A DNA stretch of 64,000 bases. Source: a virus. The DNA is taken from positions 62,001-126,000 of IMG/VR virus record IMGVR_UViG_3300043418_000072. One strand, given 5' to 3'. Position 1 is the first letter of the stretch. Each line of letters opens with the position of its first letter. The position numbers and the translations under genes are program-made. Shown here piece by piece: positions 23,273 to 32,004 of the stretch. The notes beneath the pieces are model-generated. The model did not search any database, had not been told where the DNA came from, and was given only the letters and a program-made list of their open reading frames with translations.

Positions 23273-24113
23273 CTTTAATCTTGTTATCCCTTACCCATTT
23301 GCCAAAGTGTACGCAATGGTCTTCGTATCGGTTCATGGCTTTCATTAATGGAAAGTAATTGCCTTTTTGTAATTCAGCAGTAGCAACATCTTCTTTGAAC
23401 ACTGTTTCTAGTGTCTCAAAGATAAACCGTCTGTCGGCACTTGCATTGCTATTGTAATAGAATTGTGTGATCCAGTCAAACCCGTATTCGCTCTTAATGT
23501 CATGTGGAATAACAGTATTAACCATAACCATTCCGTCACGCCCGTATTCAACAAACGTAAACGGGAAAATATACAACCACCAACCAGTAGGATGTGTTTG
23601 CAAGATCCAGCCATCACCTTGGTCCATCTGGATGTCACCTAAGTCCACTTGCTTTGACAAGAATGGATGGATACCATTTTGATGTACGTGCAACAGGTCT
23701 GCTTCTGCGTCCATTAACCAAAGCCAGCTACCCTTGCTCGTACCCTTGCAACTGTGGCTATATTCCAGCGCATCTTCAGCAGCTAGGTCTTGTACCCATG
23801 AATGATCGGGTTCCACAAAGTCCTTGAACACTAACCCACTACGCCCAACTTGTGCAGTTCCGCAGGTTAGTTTCTTGGGATTGTTTAATGGTGTACCGTC
23901 TACTGCCCATTTAAAGTCATGAAACTTACAATAGACTTCTTGTACTACTTCTCCGGGTGAGTGCATTGGGTACATGCGATGCGGACAAAATCTATGAAAC
24001 AAATTAGCAACTGTGTCTGTGCCTTGATTGAGAATAACTTCGGGCGTAACAAAGTTGCCTGCGCTCATCGCAGACTTATGCGCATAGATTTTTGGTATAT
24101 TTTTAAACATCAT
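23265..24113 (-). CDS. Rieske [2Fe-2S] oxygenase-like protein, copy 1
   Basis: 282 residues from the ATG at 24113, which overlaps the preceding stop (ATGA). Rieske motif CPH (Cys43, His45) and CKFH (Cys62, His65): a canonical C-x-H...C-x2-H cluster site. The central region has DLLHVHQNGIHPF, resembling the D-x2-H-x4-H mononuclear-iron triad of ring-hydroxylating oxygenases, here with extra spacing. The rest (GWWLYIFPFTFVEY, EDVATAELQKGNYF) matches copy 2 at 27406-28227. Substrate unknown; no reductase or ferredoxin gene is in the window. Confidence 0.8.
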   Translation of the reverse strand: MMFKNIPKIYAHKSAMSAGNFVTPEVILNQGTDTVANLFHRFCPHRMYPMHSPGEVVQEVYCKFHDFKWAVDGTPLNNPKKLTCGTAQVGRSGLVFKDFVEPDHSWVQDLAAEDALEYSHSCKGTSKGSWLWLMDAEADLLHVHQNGIHPFLSKQVDLGDIQMDQGDGWILQTHPTGWWLYIFPFTFVEYGRDGMVMVNTVIPHDIKSEYGFDWITQFYYNSNASADRRFIFETLETVFKEDVATAELQKGNYFPLMKAMNRYEDHCVHFGKWVRDNKIKDE

Positions 24114-24286
24114 TGATTCCAATGCTTTATCACGCCCGCTACAATAAAGCAGTTGGTTATGACGTAGCACATTACGATGGCAGTTCGAATGCAGGCAATA
24201 CGGTCTGCTTCTGCATCCGAGCTGCCTGCTTTTTCTCCTAGGGCCTTAGCCCATAGATGCCAAAATTTACGCAAATAGGTCTTCAT
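24110..24286 (-). CDS. 58-residue single-pass membrane protein
   Basis: The ATG at 24286 (MKTYLRKFWHLWAKALGEKA) lies inside the 3' end of QueD, overlapping by 20 bases. Basic, amphipathic N-terminus, then one membrane helix (TAIVMCYVITNCFIVAGVI). Small proteins of this form recur in T4-like freshwater phages as I recall. Function unknown; its stop overlaps the Rieske start. Confidence 0.7.
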   Translation of the reverse strand: MKTYLRKFWHLWAKALGEKAGSSDAEADRIACIRTAIVMCYVITNCFIVAGVIKHWNQ

Positions 24287-24767
24287 TCCATTCACGGTGG
24301 CCGTCACGGTATGCCATGTTGCTTTGTGTTTCACGAACTTCCACGCGGTAACACCACAAACGAGCTGCTTCATGTGGGCCCCACATTTCTGGAATGTAAA
24401 CACCATTCACATACTTGTACAGCATGTCACTTAGTGCTTCGCATCCTAGTGCAGGCAACACAACAATCTTGGCCATGCCCTTCTCTTGTAGCAGTTTGAA
24501 TGTCTCCATTTCTGGATCATCTTGTGCAACGATAAGAGTGTGGTCAAATTGATCTTCGAGTGTCTTCTTTAGTTCTTTAAGTCCACCGTAATCAGCGGCC
24601 CAGTTACGAACGTCTAGGTCATTAGTTCCAAAATAGAACTTCATGCTAAATGCGTAGCCGTGAATCTTATTGCAGTGCGAGTCAGCACGCCATTGTCTGT
24701 ATGCAACAGGAAATGCGTTATGGTACTCTTTAGTACTTGTATATTTGTATTGAACGGGTGTCGTCAT
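24267..24767 (-). CDS. queD: 6-carboxy-tetrahydropterin synthase
   Basis: 166 residues. Zinc ligand region HCNKIHGYAFSMKFYFG (His31, His36), DYGGLKELKKTLEDQFDHTLIV near 83-104 (with the catalytic FDH), and a C-terminal CYRVEVRET (Glu binding the pterin) identify QueD/PTPS. It uses dihydroneopterin triphosphate from FolE (29546) and passes product to QueE (21908). Preceded by a 61-base gap, the only sizeable gap in the block. Confidence 0.92.
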   Translation of the reverse strand: MTTPVQYKYTSTKEYHNAFPVAYRQWRADSHCNKIHGYAFSMKFYFGTNDLDVRNWAADYGGLKELKKTLEDQFDHTLIVAQDDPEMETFKLLQEKGMAKIVVLPALGCEALSDMLYKYVNGVYIPEMWGPHEAARLWCYRVEVRETQSNMAYRDGHREWNEDLFA

Positions 24768-24828
24768 GCTTATTCTCCTATGTTAAATTTTAGCATAGGC
24801 AGCAGAATTTGTATAGCGGGATGATGCT

Positions 24829-25677
24829 CTAAAGGCCGCTGAACTTATTGAGTAGTGTATCTCTATTTATAAAGAACGCTTGGTGCTCTGGGTTTTTACC
24901 TAACTTACTCAAACTCTTTTTAATAATAAATTCAAGTTCGGGCAATTGGTAAAAGTTGAAAAAGGATGATTGTATTTTTGATCTGCAGAGAATACCATAC
25001 AAGTCAGCTTTTGCTATTTGGGTGTTCTTAGTTGTGTCAAGCTCCCTAACCAGTGCAGCAAATAATTCGGGAGTGTATGAGAAAAATGCACCGGGATGCT
25101 TAGATCCGTGTACCACATCTAAAAAATAATCGTGGTCAGTTAACTCAACTAGGTCGCCAATGGGTTCGTAAAAAGTAGATGAAACATGAACCGGATCGCC
25201 GTACCCTGTTAATACACAGGCGTTGGGCAGTAAGTCTGCAACAATGTTTACAATCAAAGAACGGTCAAATGGCAAACAATGTTTATGGGCATGTGCAATA
25301 AGCATTTTAACTAATTCAGTATGCTTTTCTTTCCCGCTAAAATCTAATACTAGCGGGGTTAGGTTATTATCTTGGCAGAATTTATAAGCATACCAATTCT
25401 CTGATTCAACATAGTCAGCAGCCACTATCACCGGAGTGAACGCGATACTGTTTCTAACTAACACTTTAGCCACAAACTCGCTATCAAGGCCGCCACTTAA
25501 ACACAGGTGCAGGTTGGCGTACTTGTCTGCAACCAACTGTGCAGTATAATCAGCAGCATCATCAAATGACATTACCGCCGGGGTCGCAGTTGTTTCAAAT
25601 GCAAACGGTGATGTTATATTCCCGGGGCTATTATTTTCTAAGTTAATAGATGCCCACTCATTGTGTCCAATTTTCAT
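24829..25677 (-). CDS. PP-loop ATP-pyrophosphatase-like protein, copy 1
   Basis: 282 residues. PP-loop SGGLDS at 61-66 in HLCLSGGLDSEFVAKVL, as in asparagine synthase and N-type ATP pyrophosphatases, which adenylate a carboxylate or carbonyl. A family-specific HPGAFFSYTPELFAAL lies near 197-212. First ~40 residues have a beta leader (HNEWASI). It is one of three tandem paralogues. Unlike QueC it lacks the N-terminal start at the PP-loop and the C-terminal Cys cluster, so I do not call it QueC. Confidence 0.75.
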   Translation of the reverse strand: MKIGHNEWASINLENNSPGNITSPFAFETTATPAVMSFDDAADYTAQLVADKYANLHLCLSGGLDSEFVAKVLVRNSIAFTPVIVAADYVESENWYAYKFCQDNNLTPLVLDFSGKEKHTELVKMLIAHAHKHCLPFDRSLIVNIVADLLPNACVLTGYGDPVHVSSTFYEPIGDLVELTDHDYFLDVVHGSKHPGAFFSYTPELFAALVRELDTTKNTQIAKADLYGILCRSKIQSSFFNFYQLPELEFIIKKSLSKLGKNPEHQAFFINRDTLLNKFSGL

Positions 25678-26528
25678 CTCAACAGTAACTTAATCAATTG
25701 GTCTTTGTGCCACGTGAGTGCAGGGAAGAAACTATACATACCTACGCCTGCAAATTCCGCTAACTGTTTCCTAACTGCTAACGAAATTGGTAGTGTTGGA
25801 TTCGTGTCCTTGGGTTTGTACGGAAGACTATACAATTCAGCCTTGCCTGCAGATTCGCTTACGTTGACATTAAGCGACTTTGCTATTGCAAGGAACAGCT
25901 CTGGTGTATATTGGAAAAATGCGCCAGGATGTACGCCGGGCTGCATAAACTCGGTAATAAACGAAAACCACTCAATGTCGAATATCTCCCCAGCTGGCTG
26001 ATAGTAGTCATCAGTGTGAGCCCCGATTGGACTATCGCCCACTAACAGTTGGCCGCCTTTGTTGCTAACGTATTCAGCTAAGTAGGATACTATGTTAGTT
26101 AGCCCCGACACTTGCTTCAGGTCTTTTGCAATTAATCTAAACTGGCGTACCAGCCTTGGATCATTCTCAATAAAGGTGAGTATAACTGGTTCTATGTTGT
26201 GTAGTTTGCACCAATGTAATGCGCAATGAGTTTCAACGTTGTCTGGCGTTATTGCAATTATTGGAGTAAACGAGATACCGTTTCGGAATAATACTTCAGC
26301 AACATAGTCACTATCAAGGCCTCCGCTCATTGCTAAGTAGAGATTGCTACATCGATCATTAATTAACTTAGCAGTATAATCGGCGGCCTCATGGAATGTT
26401 AATGTATCGATGACCTCTGTGTGATTAAAGCTCATACTAACTGTTGACAACCTAGGGTGCTCGACTGCTATTAATGTAACTGAATACCAGTTACTGTGTC
26501 CAGCATTGATCGTTACTGAGTGCGACAT
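25674..26528 (-). CDS. PP-loop ATP-pyrophosphatase-like protein, copy 2
   Basis: 284 residues. SGGLDS at 68-73 (YLAMSGGLDSDYVAEVL), same leader (HSNWYSV), and the HPGAFFQYTPELF motif. About as similar to copy 1 as an old tandem duplicate: FRNGISFTPIIA versus VRNSIAFTPVIV. It ends with an ATGA overlap with copy 1 and begins with a 16-base overlap with copy 3. Substrate unknown. Confidence 0.75.
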   Translation of the reverse strand: MSHSVTINAGHSNWYSVTLIAVEHPRLSTVSMSFNHTEVIDTLTFHEAADYTAKLINDRCSNLYLAMSGGLDSDYVAEVLFRNGISFTPIIAITPDNVETHCALHWCKLHNIEPVILTFIENDPRLVRQFRLIAKDLKQVSGLTNIVSYLAEYVSNKGGQLLVGDSPIGAHTDDYYQPAGEIFDIEWFSFITEFMQPGVHPGAFFQYTPELFLAIAKSLNVNVSESAGKAELYSLPYKPKDTNPTLPISLAVRKQLAEFAGVGMYSFFPALTWHKDQLIKLLLR

Positions 26529-27406
26529 AGTATTTTTAAAAATTCTTCTCTATCAGGGCATGGAGCAAAATCTCTGGCACCCCAATTCAATGGTACATGT
26601 GCGTGTGCCCATTTAAACAAATCGTTATACTCGGGGATAGTCTTGGCTATATAGTTATGAGTAAAGAACTCGCACCCGGTTAGCTTAGGACGAGGCAGCA
26701 AATCAAACAGACGCCATTTGTTATCCTCAACAGGCTGAGAAGTGTCCCAATGATAAATTACGCTTGCAAGCATTTCCGGAGACCAATAAAAGAAAGCCCA
26801 CGGGTGCTTGTTTGGGTTTACTATCTCTATATAGAAATCGCTCTCGTCAAACATAAACCCACGAAAAGTTTCCGCAAATTCACGATCTGCTTTAACAAGT
26901 CGCAATTTTGGATCAGGGTAATATGATGGTAATGCGCCAGTTACTAAGTATCCACCTAGACGTTCAACTTCATTGGCTACTAAGTTAACAGTTGCGCCGA
27001 ACCAACTGATACCTTTAATTCTTCCTACTGTGCGCTTACCGTAATCTATAAATTCAAACGGGTCTACTTCAAACTTAATAAGTTCAACATCATTTTCAGC
27101 ACACCACTTATCGGCGTACCATTCGCCAATCATGAGATAACCTTTACAAGTCATCATAATGGCTTTGAACGGGACTCCAGCAGCTTTAAAGCTCTTTGCT
27201 ACATATTCGCTATCGCAACCACCACTAAGTGCAACGTAGATATTTGGGTACATTGCATAGATTTCCTTGGCAGTTGAAATAGCTATTTCTTCCAGTGGCA
27301 GTATCTTATCTGCTTGCTCTGTGAATTGTACAGTTAAATCCTCATCACGAATACGGCGAGGATTTCCGCCAAACGAATAAGTGAGCCAGTTGTTTCTACA
27401 GTACAT
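26513..27406 (-). CDS. PP-loop ATP-pyrophosphatase-like protein, copy 3
   Basis: 297 residues, the most divergent of the three. PP-loop variant SGGCDS at 61-66 (YVALSGGCDSEYVAKSF) with Cys replacing Leu; motif HPWAFFYWSPEM replaces HPGAFF. Leader RNNWLTYSFGG matches in position. Start overlaps the Rieske copy 2 stop (TAATG). Retained PP-loop in all three copies suggests all are active, maybe on different substrates. Confidence 0.72.
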   Translation of the reverse strand: MYCRNNWLTYSFGGNPRRIRDEDLTVQFTEQADKILPLEEIAISTAKEIYAMYPNIYVALSGGCDSEYVAKSFKAAGVPFKAIMMTCKGYLMIGEWYADKWCAENDVELIKFEVDPFEFIDYGKRTVGRIKGISWFGATVNLVANEVERLGGYLVTGALPSYYPDPKLRLVKADREFAETFRGFMFDESDFYIEIVNPNKHPWAFFYWSPEMLASVIYHWDTSQPVEDNKWRLFDLLPRPKLTGCEFFTHNYIAKTIPEYNDLFKWAHAHVPLNWGARDFAPCPDREEFLKILCRTQ

Positions 27407-28227
27407 TAGGTGTTTGCTTTATACCAATCATAGAAGTGCTTGATGTCTACTTCTAGTGGGTCGAGAGTTTTTGATGGTGTTCTGTATTTATTGTTTAGCG
27501 ATAGCCGATTAACTGCATCTACGTCTTCGTCAAATGTGACTTCTGCTACCTTAATAAAGTTTTCTCGCACATGCTGCGGAGTAGACTCATTAAACAAGTA
27601 ATGGATGTATACTTCATACCCATAGTCGGTTTGTACCATTTCGCTAAAGTACAAGCATCCTGGTTCCCACTCGATATGAGTGAATGGGTAAATGAATAGC
27701 CACCATCCGTGTTCATGGTGCTGACAAACCCAATCACTACCGTATTCAGTTTGCAACTTGTGTATGTCTACGTAACTAGTTAGCAATGGGTGAATCTTGT
27801 CAACGTGTAGCAGATCCACGTGCATTTCCATTTGCCACTTCCAGTCACCGGTTCCTGTTCTGCGTGTACTGTGACTATAGGTAAACGAATCGTTAGCCAA
27901 GTCATTGACCCATTTTGCGTCAGAGGGTTCCTGCCAGTCCATAAACATCAGCCCACTTTTGCCAACTGTAAGATTACGGGGCTTTAAACATGCCGAGTTA
28001 TTAGTAGGCGTTCCGTCATCGTTCCATTGCCAGCCATGTAGCTCGCAACGCATATTATCTGCAACGCCAGCTGGCTGCAAAATAGGAAATCCGCGATGCG
28101 GACAGATGTTAGTAAATGCTTCGAACTGTTGGTTAATAACAAACTTGTTAGATGCAAAAAACTTATTATCTTTTAAACTATCCTTGTGCCCAAAAAGTCT
28201 TGGCACCGGTCCTTTAAACAAATCCAT
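27406..28227 (-). CDS. Rieske [2Fe-2S] oxygenase-like protein, copy 2
   Basis: 273 residues. CPH (Cys42, His44) and CELH (Cys61, His64) form the Rieske site. HVDLLHVDKIHPLL near 140 gives a perfect D-x2-H-x4-H mononuclear-iron motif. Shared segments with copy 1: GKSGLMFMDWQEP / GRSGLVFKDFVEP, HGWWLFIYPFTHIEW / TGWWLYIFPFTFVEY, FDEDVDAVNRL. It heads the three PP-loop genes, making a Rieske + PP-loop set. Probably hydroxylates or oxidises a small molecule or a modified base. Confidence 0.82.
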   Translation of the reverse strand: MDLFKGPVPRLFGHKDSLKDNKFFASNKFVINQQFEAFTNICPHRGFPILQPAGVADNMRCELHGWQWNDDGTPTNNSACLKPRNLTVGKSGLMFMDWQEPSDAKWVNDLANDSFTYSHSTRRTGTGDWKWQMEMHVDLLHVDKIHPLLTSYVDIHKLQTEYGSDWVCQHHEHGWWLFIYPFTHIEWEPGCLYFSEMVQTDYGYEVYIHYLFNESTPQHVRENFIKVAEVTFDEDVDAVNRLSLNNKYRTPSKTLDPLEVDIKHFYDWYKANT

Positions 28228-28552
28228 GTTCTACTCTATCTTGTACTTCTTTTAAATTATGTGCAGTTACATTATCCATGAACTTGAGCAAGAACATGCT
28301 TGCTGTTGAAGCATCATCTCCGTGAAAGTGTATGCGGATACCACCGGTGCCGTTTTGATGATAGTGGCACCACTTGGCTTTACCAAATGCAATGTACTCT
28401 TTATCTATTTTGTTGCCACGGTGATTGTAATAGCTGTCAACTTTCTTACGGCCGCCAACTAGCTCGCACCACTCAATGAGTTCAGTAGTCATTTCCTTAA
28501 CGTCAATCCATACTGCATAGGTTACAGTGCATCCTGGTGGTAGTGCAATCAT
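28214..28552 (-). CDS. Hypothetical phage protein
   Basis: 112 residues with many His/Lys/Tyr (AKWCHYHQNGTGGIRIHFHG) and an N-terminal beta-like segment (GCTVTYAVWIDVKEM). A ferredoxin-like fold is plausible. Overlaps the Rieske start by 14 bases and the previous gene by four, so it is part of the same operon. Confidence 0.6.
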   Translation of the reverse strand: MIALPPGCTVTYAVWIDVKEMTTELIEWCELVGGRKKVDSYYNHRGNKIDKEYIAFGKAKWCHYHQNGTGGIRIHFHGDDASTASMFLLKFMDNVTAHNLKEVQDRVEHGFV

Positions 28553-28896
28553 TGTTTAAGTATCCGTTCGTTAATGATCATGTCCATGATAGACTCAATT
28601 CTACAATTCTGTATTAGGTGCCCGTATACTATGCTAAACATCAGGATAGTGTCTTCGTCTGGAAAGAATACTCTAGTACCTGTATTGCCACCGGCGCGGT
28701 TGCTATAACTAGGCTTGCACCCAGGGAACTGCACTAGATAGGATACAGTGCCCCACGACGTTGTGCTACTCGGGATAACTGCTCCACGAGCACGTAGGTA
28801 CTCAGCTGCCTCTTCTGTAAGCTCAAACAAGTCTACAGGATAGGATCCGTTCATTATTGTGATCTGCTTGCTAGATATTTTTGCCATTGTATCCAT
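28549..28896 (-). CDS. Hypothetical phage protein
   Basis: 115 residues; start at 28896 is favoured by an AAAGG before it, though an ATG three codons on is possible. Contains AEYLRARGAVIPSSTTSWG and GGNTGTRVFFPDEDTILMFS. Not recognised. Overlaps the cupin gene by 43 bases. Confidence 0.6.
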   Translation of the reverse strand: MDTMAKISSKQITIMNGSYPVDLFELTEEAAEYLRARGAVIPSSTTSWGTVSYLVQFPGCKPSYSNRAGGNTGTRVFFPDEDTILMFSIVYGHLIQNCRIESIMDMIINERILKQ

Positions 28897-29312
28897 GTGC
28901 CTTTACTAAGGAATCCCCATTCGCGACGCTTACGACCTGGCATAAACAGTGTCCAACATTCAATACTGGGATCAAGCTCAATGCGATGATAGCTATTGGC
29001 TTTTGCACTACGGAATGATCCAGCACCACGCCATGTTGCAATCTCGCCAATCTTGTGACCCTTGCTGTTAAACTGAGGTTGCCATTCCCAGTACCCGCCC
29101 TTTAAGATAAGAGTTCGGTAATTCCAAGGATGATCATGCACGTCATCGGGATCTGACTTAAGAAACTTGTGCAGAAAAATGTTAAAGGGGAAATTCTCAC
29201 GGTCTTTAAGAAATACATAGTAACGCTCTAAATAGGGTTCGTTGTTTACACGGTCCATAACAATACGTTTGCGACCGTGTGCTTCAAGCCAGTTGAGAAT
29301 CCACTGCTTCAT
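28854..29312 (-). CDS. Cupin-like metal-binding protein
   Basis: 152 residues from the ATG at 29312; an upstream extension would overlap the previous gene. FLHKFLKSDPDDVHDHPWNY, then RTLILKGGYWEWQPQ near 60-80 resembles the first cupin motif (HDHPW...GGYWE), and YHRIELDPSIECWTLFMPG near 120 the second. Likely a small cupin, possibly an isomerase or oxygenase; substrate unknown. Lies between FolE and the Rieske/PP-loop set. Confidence 0.65.
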   Translation of the reverse strand: MKQWILNWLEAHGRKRIVMDRVNNEPYLERYYVFLKDRENFPFNIFLHKFLKSDPDDVHDHPWNYRTLILKGGYWEWQPQFNSKGHKIGEIATWRGAGSFRSAKANSYHRIELDPSIECWTLFMPGRKRREWGFLSKGTWIQWQKYLASRSQ

Positions 29313-29320
29313 AGTTGGCT

Positions 29321-29536
29321 TTACTTGCAGGTGTCTAAAAATTGATCTAAACGCATACACGCTTCGTCAAAGTCTACGCCCCAGACATGTGCGTAAATAA
29401 TACCATCTTTAATTTGCATATCAAATGGTACCATACCGTTAAATCTAAAGTCACTAGGCATTTCAGTTGTGACCATAAACTCGTTTAATACCTTTGCACG
29501 ATTGATCAGTGCTGTTGTCATGTCTGCGGCGTTCAT
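29321..29536 (-). CDS. Hypothetical small protein
   Basis: 71 residues (INRAKVLNEFMVTTEMPSDF, GIIYAHVWGVDFDEACMRL). Amphipathic; not recognised. It follows FolE by nine bases. Confidence 0.6.
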   Translation of the reverse strand: MNAADMTTALINRAKVLNEFMVTTEMPSDFRFNGMVPFDMQIKDGIIYAHVWGVDFDEACMRLDQFLDTCK

Positions 29537-29545
29537 GTTGTTTCC

Positions 29546-30247
29546 TTAGCGTGGTGCAAACTCTTGTTGCAATTTGATGTTGTCAAAGAACTCTTTCTTT
29601 ACGCTTGCGTCTTCTTTAAAGGCTCCGCGTAGTACTGTGGTCTGAGTAAGGCTAGAGTGAGCCATGATACCACGATTCTCACAACACCCGTGGGTAGCTT
29701 GAATATAAACTGCAACGTCCTGTGATCCAGTTGCAAGTTCAATCTCACGAGCGATGTCCATACACAGTTCTTCTTGTAGTGTTCCACGTCTTGCGCACCA
29801 CTGCGCAATCCTGGTATACTTCGATAATCCGATGAGTTTCTGTCCAGCAATAATACCAATGTAAGCCACACCTGTAACAGGTTGGTGATGATGGCTACAC
29901 ATGCTCTTAAGCTCACTGCGCACAACCAACATTCCGTCGTATGCGCCATCGCTATCATTGGGAAACGCAGTTGCGCTAGGGCTCGCATCGTACCGCCCAG
30001 CCATAATTTCGTTGTAGTACATTTTTGCAAGACGCCTTGCTGTGCCTTTTGAGTTCGGATCATTTTCACGGTCAATCAATAGTGTGTCAAGTACTTTTTC
30101 AAATGCTTCTGCTGCTTCGCTAATCAATGATTCTTTTTCTTCTTCGCCAACATACTCACTAATGTTGTCGCCTGCCCAAAAGCGTTTATTGTCTGCTCGC
30201 ATCTTGTCGCGAATAACTTGTGATAAGTTTTTACTTGTATCTGTCAT
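29546..30247 (-). CDS. folE: GTP cyclohydrolase I
   Basis: 233 residues, normal FolE length. Zinc ligands in SMCSHHHQPV (Cys117, His119/120) and THGCCENRG (Cys188/189), with GLSKYTRIAQWCARR near 140-154. Converts GTP to dihydroneopterin triphosphate, the first step to 7-deazaguanines (via QueD, QueE) and also to folate, which would support ThyA/DHFR. With QueD and QueE in the same direction within 9 kb, the deazaguanine role is the simplest. Confidence 0.93.
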   Translation of the reverse strand: MTDTSKNLSQVIRDKMRADNKRFWAGDNISEYVGEEEKESLISEAAEAFEKVLDTLLIDRENDPNSKGTARRLAKMYYNEIMAGRYDASPSATAFPNDSDGAYDGMLVVRSELKSMCSHHHQPVTGVAYIGIIAGQKLIGLSKYTRIAQWCARRGTLQEELCMDIAREIELATGSQDVAVYIQATHGCCENRGIMAHSSLTQTTVLRGAFKEDASVKKEFFDNIKLQQEFAPR

Positions 30248-30248
30248 T

Positions 30249-30845
30249 TTAGTCCTTGATAGTGATTGTTCTTAGGTCTGGGTACTCAACGGTTACTGGT
30301 TTGGGTTTATTAACCTTAACTCCTTCAAGCAATGCAAGTCCTTGTACTGCTTCTTCAGGTGTAGGCTTATAATGATACCCAACTCTAAACTCTTTCTGAG
30401 ATTCCCATGGTTTAATATTTAGGTCGCGTCCATCATAGCGCATTAAAATTAACGCATCATAGGCCGCCTTGTCATCTAGTAGTATAGCACCTCCGCGACC
30501 AATATGTAAAGGCTTTGTGTGCCCAAAACTCAAACATTGAATTTGCCCCGGATGATACATGTTTTCTTCCAATCGTCTAGCACTATCCCAGATTCTAGTT
30601 TTTCGAAACTTGTATTCGCCTACCCATTGTGCAGGTGACCCAACTTCGTAGTAATATTGAATATTGAGTTTGTGCATCAACATCGGAATACTCAAGTATG
30701 TAAATGGGGTAAATGCGCAAAACTCTACCTTGTCATATCTCATACAAAGTTCAATTGCATGTGTGCAGCAATCGGTCATGATTGCATAGGGTGCGCCGGT
30801 AAATTCTGCTAACGCAATTTCAAATTTCTTAATTTTATCAAACAC
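30249..30845 (-). CDS. Short DegT/DnrJ/EryC1-like protein
   Basis: 198 residues from a GTG at 30845 (a TTG at 30875 would extend it into GalE). FEIALAEFTGAPYAIMTDCC and CLSFGHTKPLHIGRGGAILLDD keep the cofactor region and Schiff-base Lys context of DegT-type PLP enzymes. However, the protein is about half the usual ~370 residues and lacks the C-terminal substrate domain. It could be a compact active variant, a regulatory half or a decaying copy. A full-length relative is at 1558-2667. Confidence 0.7.
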   Translation of the reverse strand: MFDKIKKFEIALAEFTGAPYAIMTDCCTHAIELCMRYDKVEFCAFTPFTYLSIPMLMHKLNIQYYYEVGSPAQWVGEYKFRKTRIWDSARRLEENMYHPGQIQCLSFGHTKPLHIGRGGAILLDDKAAYDALILMRYDGRDLNIKPWESQKEFRVGYHYKPTPEEAVQGLALLEGVKVNKPKPVTVEYPDLRTITIKD

Positions 30846-31821
30846 GATTCTTGTACCAGTTATATGCTGTGTCAATGATGTTTTTTATACTGCTGTTAAT
30901 TGGATACCATCCCAATACTGAGTTAGCCACAGATGGATCTGCTACTAACAGGTCTGGATCACCCTGTCTACGTGGACCATACTTGACTGTAGTTAATCCG
31001 TATGTTTCGTAAACGTAGTCAACGATTTCTTTGTTACTGTACCCGCTACCGGTACCTAAGTTAAACACATGATGGCCAGCAATAGTGTCTGGGCCATAAT
31101 GGATAGCAAAGAACTCTGCTGCCTTAGTGTGTGCCACAGCAATATCCCAAACGTGTACGTAGTCGCGAACGCAGGTACCATCTAATGTGTCAAAGTCGTC
31201 GCCATTGATAGTAACTAATCTGCCGCTTAGGCTTGCTTCAATTGCTCGTGCAACTAGATGTGTTGCATCGGGCTCTTGCCCTAAGTCACCAGTTACTGCC
31301 GCGCCAGCAGCATTAAAATATCTAAAGCAAATGGTGTTAAATCCATATGCGGAACCGTAATCCTTTAGCACTTGTTCAACGATCATTTTAGTTGAACCGT
31401 AAGGGCTAATTGGCTGTAAGGGGCTGTTTATTGTTATTGGTGATTCTTTGGGAACCCCATATACGCTGGCGCTACTACTAAACATAATAGTAGGCCGCTT
31501 TGGTAAATCCTTTAACACATCCAGCATCTTAATAGTCTTACTAACGTTGTTATCGTAATACTCTGCTGGATTTGTCATGCTTGGGCCAACTAGACTAGTG
31601 CCTGCACAATGCACAATAATGTCTGGTTGCAGCATGATGTACATGCTGAGTGCAGCTTTGCTAGCAAAGCAATTGATCAAATGACCGTCAATGTCCTTGA
31701 CAGTGTGTTCACGGTAAACAGTGTCAACAATGTGTACAGTGTAGCCTTCTTGTTTGAAAGCTCGAGCAACGTGACTACCAATGTACCCACATCCGCCAGT
31801 GACAATAACGGTCTTTGACAT
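30838..31821 (-). CDS. galE: UDP-glucose 4-epimerase-like
   Basis: 327 residues. IVTGGCGYIGSHVARAF at the N-terminus (NAD site), FSSSASVYG near 123, YGSTKMIVEQVL near 147 (YxxxK), and CFRYFNAAGA near 173-182, the hallmark of GalE. It interconverts UDP-glucose and UDP-galactose, feeding glycosylation. It overlaps the short DegT-like gene downstream and abuts the H1-like gene. Confidence 0.92.
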   Translation of the reverse strand: MSKTVIVTGGCGYIGSHVARAFKQEGYTVHIVDTVYREHTVKDIDGHLINCFASKAALSMYIMLQPDIIVHCAGTSLVGPSMTNPAEYYDNNVSKTIKMLDVLKDLPKRPTIMFSSSASVYGVPKESPITINSPLQPISPYGSTKMIVEQVLKDYGSAYGFNTICFRYFNAAGAAVTGDLGQEPDATHLVARAIEASLSGRLVTINGDDFDTLDGTCVRDYVHVWDIAVAHTKAAEFFAIHYGPDTIAGHHVFNLGTGSGYSNKEIVDYVYETYGLTTVKYGPRRQGDPDLLVADPSVANSVLGWYPINSSIKNIIDTAYNWYKNRV

Positions 31822-32004
31822 TTAGGCCTTTTTAGCTTCTGCTCGTGCGTTCTTGGTTTCAGTGATTTCGTTGCGACGAGCTTTTACGCCCTTAGCAAGT
31901 TCTTGCAATGCTTTACGAGCACGGGTGCCGGCTGCATTGTTGCCTGATTCAAACTTTTCATTCTCTGCCAAATATGCGTCGAATAGTGGTTGTAGATTTG
32001 TCAT
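31822..32004 (-). CDS. Histone H1-like (Hc1-type) small protein
   Basis: 60 residues; the GNNAAGTRARKALQELAKGVKARR segment (split here as GTRARKALQELAKG) matches Hc1/H1-like small DNA-binding proteins. Very basic and Ala/Lys-rich. Probably compacts or coats phage or host DNA. Common in large phages. Confidence 0.75.
   Translation of the reverse strand: MTNLQPLFDAYLAENEKFESGNNAAGTRARKALQELAKGVKARRNEITETKNARAEAKKA

Noticed and set aside
24863-24870. TATTTATA (late-promoter complement) inside the first PP-loop gene
   Set aside because: Inside coding sequence near the 3' end; no gene start at the expected distance except QueD at 24767, about 95 bases away, too far for a confident call.
24829-27406. 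Annotating the three PP-loop genes as QueC
   Set aside because: They carry SGG(L/C)DS but with ~60 residues before it and lack the QueC C-terminal zinc-Cys cluster; only the superfamily is supported.
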